Shown: positions 61,258-64,000 of the stretch, piece after piece
Layout of the letters: each line of letters starts with the position of its first letter
Position numbering within the stretch: position 1 is the first letter of the stretch
Assembly (NCBI GenBank): GCA_015075635.1
Contig: JABTUA010000001.1
Coordinates: 1,860,001 to 1,924,000, forward strand
Length of the DNA: 64,000 bases
Direction: 5' to 3'
Source of the DNA: Polyangiaceae bacterium
Lineage (GTDB): Bacteria > Myxococcota_A > Polyangia > Polyangiales > Polyangiaceae
Notes under the pieces: model-generated
Database searches by the model: none
What the model saw: the letters and a program-made list of their open reading frames with translations, nothing else
What the model was told of the DNA's origin: nothing
Position numbers and translations under genes: made by a program

Positions 61258-61802
61258 GGCTCTGGCGGTACGGATGGGGAGCTCGCGGGCCGGACCACGG
61301 CGCGGATGCCGCCCGGCTCGTCGAGCACGTCGATGCGGTCGTCGGCGCCGACCTGAGTGGTCAGGACCACGTAGTCGGGCTGGACGGGCAGCTCGCGCCC
61401 CCCGCGGTCCACCAGCGCGGCGAGCTCGATGCGGCGGGGCCGGCCGTAGTCCATCAACGCGTCGATGGCGGCGCGGATGGTGCGGCCGGTGAAGACGACG
61501 TCGTCCACCAGGACCACCCGCTTGCCCTCCAGCGAGCAGGGGACCTGGCTCGGACCGATGCGCGGGTTGGGCAGCGCCGTGGCCGCGTCGTCGCGGTAGA
61601 GCGTGATGTCCACGCTGCCCACCGGGACGTCGCGCGACTCGAGCTCGCGGATCCAGCGGGCGATCTCCCGCGCCAGCGGCTCGCCGCCGCGCCGCACGCC
61701 GATCAGCACCAGGCCTTCGGCGCCGCGCTGGCGCTCCACGATCTGCCCAGCGACGCGGCGCAGGCCGCGCGAGACGCCTTCCGAGTCGAGGAGCACGCGC
61801 AT
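61254..61802 (-). CDS. pyrR: PyrR-type regulator/uracil phosphoribosyltransferase
   Basis: This 182-residue protein has the phosphoribosyltransferase fold with the PRPP loop [17 protein letters not shown] and [12 protein letters not shown], both typical of PyrR. PyrR proteins bind pyr mRNA and may have uracil phosphoribosyltransferase activity. The mRNA target is unclear because I found no terminator/antiterminator pair upstream; the predicted leader is almost absent. This makes an enzymatic role, or regulation elsewhere, more likely. First gene of the pyrR-pyrB pair. Confidence 0.9.
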   Translation of the reverse strand: MRVLLDSEGVSRGLRRVAGQIVERQRGAEGLVLIGVRRGGEPLAREIARWIRELESRDVPVGSVDITLYRDDAATALPNPRIGPSQVPCSLEGKRVVLVDDVVFTGRTIRAAIDALMDYGRPRRIELAALVDRGGRELPVQPDYVVLTTQVGADDRIDVLDEPGGIRAVVRPASSPSVPPEP

Positions 61803-61812
61803 TGGCGAGCGC

Positions 61813-61818
61813 GGTCTA
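61813..61818 (-). promoter_or_regulatory. Putative -10 box (TAGACC) of pyrR-pyrB
   Basis: TAGACC on the minus strand ends 10 nt before the ATG at 61802, predicting a leader of about 3-4 bases. That is too short for classical PyrR attenuation. Confidence 0.45.
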
Positions 61819-61867
61819 ACACGTCGCCCGGTGGCAGGGAATCATGGTCTGGAACGAGCCTTCACAT

Positions 61868-62677
61868 TCAGTTCAGCATCCGCCCGTCGGGCCCGCGGTC
61901 GTCCTCGTCGTCCTTGCCGCCCTCGATCACCTTGAAACCCGAGCGCGCGACGCGCTGCTTGCGCGCGCGATTGTCCTGCTTGGCCTCGCGCTCGAGCTTC
62001 GCCAAGCGGAGCTTCAGCCAGAAGCGCCGGGCTGGCGAGGGGGTGTCGCCCCCGAACAGCCAACCCGAGAGCATGCCGCCGAACGGGGCGAGCAGGCCGC
62101 ACTGCATCTGCTCCAGGGTGACCAGGTAGAGCAGGCTGACGCCCACCACGAACACGATCAGGCCCCGGGAGCTGACCGGCAGGACGAAGAACAGCCGCAC
62201 CGTCTGGCCGCGGAAGGTGAGGGCCCAAGCGATGCTGACCGCTCCGAGCACCGGCGTCGCGGAGAACCAGTACTCACCGACCAGCTTCTGAGACAGCGAG
62301 GCGGGCAGCGCCAACCCGAGCAGCATCTGCAGCCCGTAGGCCACGAGCGCCGACAGGACGAGGAAACGGATCAGGCGCGCGCCACCCCAGTGCTGCTCGA
62401 GGGTCGGCGTCAGGAAGTAGAAGCCCACGAGCAGGAACAAGATCGAGCCGACCCGGGGCACGTGGATCAGCGGCGCGGTGAACAGGCGCCACAGCTCGCC
62501 GTGCAGGATGCGCTCGGTGTTGCCCGCGAAGAGCAGGAAGGTGTTCTCGCTGACCCCGCCCCAGTTCAGGCCCACGGCGAACGCCAGCCAGATGGCGAAC
62601 AGCGTGAGGATGACGCCCCAGAGCGCCCGCCCCGGCCGGGGCAGCCCGCCCATCGTGGCGACGTCGTCCCGTCTCAT
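61868..62677 (-). CDS. Rhomboid-like membrane protein, catalytic serine motif not seen
   Basis: This 269-residue membrane protein has six or so hydrophobic helices (about 18-215). Its rhomboid-like features are ELWRLFTAPLIHVPRVGSILFLLVGFYFLTPTLE (the L1 loop and the first half of the fold) and a helix-rich centre. The GxSG catalytic motif is not found: the matching position has SATPVLGAVSIAWA. It is therefore probably an inactive rhomboid-like or Derlin-like protein. The C-terminal tail (RRFWLKLRLAKLEREAKQDNRARKQRV) is basic and cytoplasmic. It starts with ATG; TAGGAC lies 9 nt upstream. Role unknown. Confidence 0.75.
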   Translation of the reverse strand: MRRDDVATMGGLPRPGRALWGVILTLFAIWLAFAVGLNWGGVSENTFLLFAGNTERILHGELWRLFTAPLIHVPRVGSILFLLVGFYFLTPTLEQHWGGARLIRFLVLSALVAYGLQMLLGLALPASLSQKLVGEYWFSATPVLGAVSIAWALTFRGQTVRLFFVLPVSSRGLIVFVVGVSLLYLVTLEQMQCGLLAPFGGMLSGWLFGGDTPSPARRFWLKLRLAKLEREAKQDNRARKQRVARSGFKVIEGGKDDEDDRGPDGRMLN

Positions 62678-62726
62678 CGGAGAATGGTCCTAGCTGTCGG
62701 GCGGGCCTCGGGCAAGCCCGCCGGGC

Positions 62727-63584
62727 TCAGGGCTCCAGCTCGACGAGGGCGTCGCAGGCGGCGGGGACCACGGCGCCGGCGAGCGCCTTGCGGTAGCAGG
62801 TCGTTCCCCAACGCGGGGTCACCGCGCCGGACTCGAAGGCCTGGACCGTGAAGGAGTAGTTGGTCCCGGCCTCGAGCCCCACGAACTCGACCGACTCGCC
62901 GCAGGCCGCGCCTTGGCTCGGCTCCTCGGAATCGTCGCGCTTCGCGGTGAACAGCGAGATCTGACCGCCAGCGTCCCCGCAGGTGAGCTCGCCCAGCGCG
63001 TCGTCCAGGCTCACTCGGACCCCGGTCGGGGTCGCGGGCTGGGTCGTCGCCAGAGGCGCGCAACCGCGCACGAAGCGCGTCAGGTACCAGGCAGCAGTGA
63101 CCGGGCCCTCGGCGGCGGAGCCACCCTGCTTGCGGCCGCAGGTCGTCGTCCAGCGCGGCGCCACGTAGCTGCCCGAGGCGTCCACCAGGTGCCGGCTGCC
63201 GGCGCCGAGCGCGCGCAGATCGTCGCGGTCGTAGACCTCGATCTCCGCGTCGTAGCGGTGACCCGGGATCACGAAAGAGAACGCCGTGGCGCTCTCGCAG
63301 CGGGCGGGAGCGAAGCTGCCGTCGCTCTGCCGCACCACGCTCGACGGCAGCGCGAACGGCTCCTGCGGCTCCTCCGCGGTGCCGAGGTCGTAGAGCGTGA
63401 CCACGTAGCTTCGCATCGCGCCGGGTGCGTTGGTGCACGGCACGTCCCCGGCGAAGTCCTGGGGCGACACCGCGATCAGGGTGGGGGTGGTCGGTCCGGC
63501 CGAGCCGCCGCTGACGCTGCACCCGAGCGCGAGCGCCGCGAGCGCGAGGAGCACGCGGGCCGGTCGGGCACGGAGCGGCAGCAT
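62727..63584 (-). CDS. Cysteine-rich lipoprotein of unknown function
   Basis: This 285-residue exported lipoprotein has a lipobox (LALG-C, near Cys22) and a Gly/Ser segment. Two similar Cys-bearing modules follow: SFVIPGHRYDAEIEVYDRDDLRALGAG with RWTTTCGRKQGG, and SFTVQAFESGAVTPRWGTTCYRKA. The repeat of PRW(T/G)TTCxRK about 120 residues apart indicates internal duplication of an Ig-like fold. I chose the second ATG so that the signal peptide starts properly. No named family is recognised. Confidence 0.7.
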   Translation of the reverse strand: MLPLRARPARVLLALAALALGCSVSGGSAGPTTPTLIAVSPQDFAGDVPCTNAPGAMRSYVVTLYDLGTAEEPQEPFALPSSVVRQSDGSFAPARCESATAFSFVIPGHRYDAEIEVYDRDDLRALGAGSRHLVDASGSYVAPRWTTTCGRKQGGSAAEGPVTAAWYLTRFVRGCAPLATTQPATPTGVRVSLDDALGELTCGDAGGQISLFTAKRDDSEEPSQGAACGESVEFVGLEAGTNYSFTVQAFESGAVTPRWGTTCYRKALAGAVVPAACDALVELEP

Positions 63585-63629
63585 GGCGGCGCTTCTAGCG
63601 GACAACCGCGCCAGAATGAAGCGAAAGAT

Positions 63630-64000
63630 TCACTGTTTGGGCAGGAACACGCGCTTTTCGCTGGGCGGCGCGAACCCCACCAGCTGCTCGTCCTGGAGCA
63701 GGAAACGCGAGCCGGATCCCGGCAGCTGGATCTCGCGCTCCGGGAAGTCGCTGGGCTGGCAGGTTCGGGCCATGATCAACGAAGGACGCTGGACCTCCAG
63801 CGCAGGCTCGCCGTTCTTTCGGCCGAAGCGCACGCGTACCTTGCTGAGCGCGCGCGCGCGGCACTCGTAGACGGCGCCGCTCTTCAGCTCGAAGCGCTCC
63901 TTGATCTCGATCTTCTCTTCGCCGCTCGGATGGCCTTCGGCCAGGGTCAGCGTGGTGCGCTGCTTCAGGTCGAAGACTCCGACCTTGTGCGCCGGCCCGC
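63630..64000 (-). CDS. C-terminal part of an unknown protein, cut by the window edge
   Basis: The frame is open from the right window edge to the TGA at 63630-63632, 123 visible residues, with its start beyond the window. It reads ...KVGVFDLKQRTTLTLAEGHPSG, then EKIEIKERFELKSGAVYECRARALSKVRVRFGRKNG, and ends in PPSEKRVFLPKQ. The strand pattern suggests a beta-rich domain. No family is recognised. Confidence 0.6.
   Translation of the reverse strand, partial: GPAHKVGVFDLKQRTTLTLAEGHPSGEEKIEIKERFELKSGAVYECRARALSKVRVRFGRKNGEPALEVQRPSLIMARTCQPSDFPEREIQLPGSGSRFLLQDEQLVGFAPPSEKRVFLPKQ

Overview
This is about 64 kb of GC-rich chromosome with dense coding on both strands. The style is that of a myxobacterium, most likely from the Polyangiales/Sorangiineae. 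I infer this from the many lipoproteins with long Gly/Ser/Ala-rich linkers, a Ser/Thr protein kinase, a GltJ-like zinc-ribbon/GYF membrane protein, and a microcompartment whose shell composition matches the one known from Haliangium ochraceum. I see no rRNA, tRNA, CRISPR array, prophage or intact insertion sequence.

Layout. 0.1-7.6 kb (mostly minus): a secreted phosphoesterase, DUF2891, a METTL9/DREV-like methyltransferase, a PhoX-type phosphatase, and a GMC oxidoreductase with its small subunit. 7.7-8.9 kb: Fe-superoxide dismutase and a gamma-glutamylcyclotransferase-like protein. 9-12.4 kb: two tandem paralogous VWA lipoproteins and a small conserved protein. 12.5-21.2 kb: a CAP-domain lipoprotein, a kinase-peroxiredoxin-glycosyltransferase run, several lipoproteins, and a DUF4159/amidotransferase-like membrane pair. 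21.5-27.1 kb: an inositol-phosphate and nucleotidyltransferase cluster (inositol-3-phosphate synthase, two nucleotidyltransferases with one fused to an aminotransferase, and a CDP-alcohol phosphatidyltransferase). It carries a strong sigma-54-type promoter motif. 27.1-31.6 kb: a HEAT-repeat protein, the GltJ-like protein and a small ORF.

31.8-37.9 kb (minus) is the highlight. It is one compact operon for a bacterial microcompartment with three BMC-P, one BMC-H and three BMC-T shell proteins. Its enzymes are a CoA-acylating-type aldehyde dehydrogenase and a single reading frame that joins RpiB (pentose-phosphate isomerase) to DeoC (deoxyribose-phosphate aldolase). Triosephosphate isomerase is divergent beside it, so the glyceraldehyde-3-phosphate released by DeoC has an adjacent exit enzyme. 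This fits the sugar-phosphate-utilising (SPU) class. No alcohol dehydrogenase or phosphotransacylase is present locally.

39.3-43.9 kb: a glutathione transferase, a J-domain protein, an Hsp70 with a disordered insert of about 425 residues between its nucleotide- and substrate-binding domains, and an HExxH membrane protein, all overlapping like an operon. 44-49.3 kb: Fmt, Lon, a lipoprotein and a polyphosphate-glucokinase-like ROK protein. 49.6-56.1 kb: a possible cysteine-peptidase lipoprotein, an M1 aminopeptidase, homoserine dehydrogenase and glutamate racemase. 56.1-60.3 kb: an RND efflux pair. 60.3-64 kb: PyrB/PyrR, a rhomboid-like membrane protein, a lipoprotein and a gene cut by the window edge.

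Two genome-wide patterns appear. First, a dispersed intergenic repeat family occurs at six places, some with 78-80 bp tandem units whose hairpin is kept while its sequence changes. Second, TAGACT-like -10 boxes sit 6-13 nt upstream of start codons that lack a Shine-Dalgarno, which suggests leaderless or nearly leaderless transcripts.
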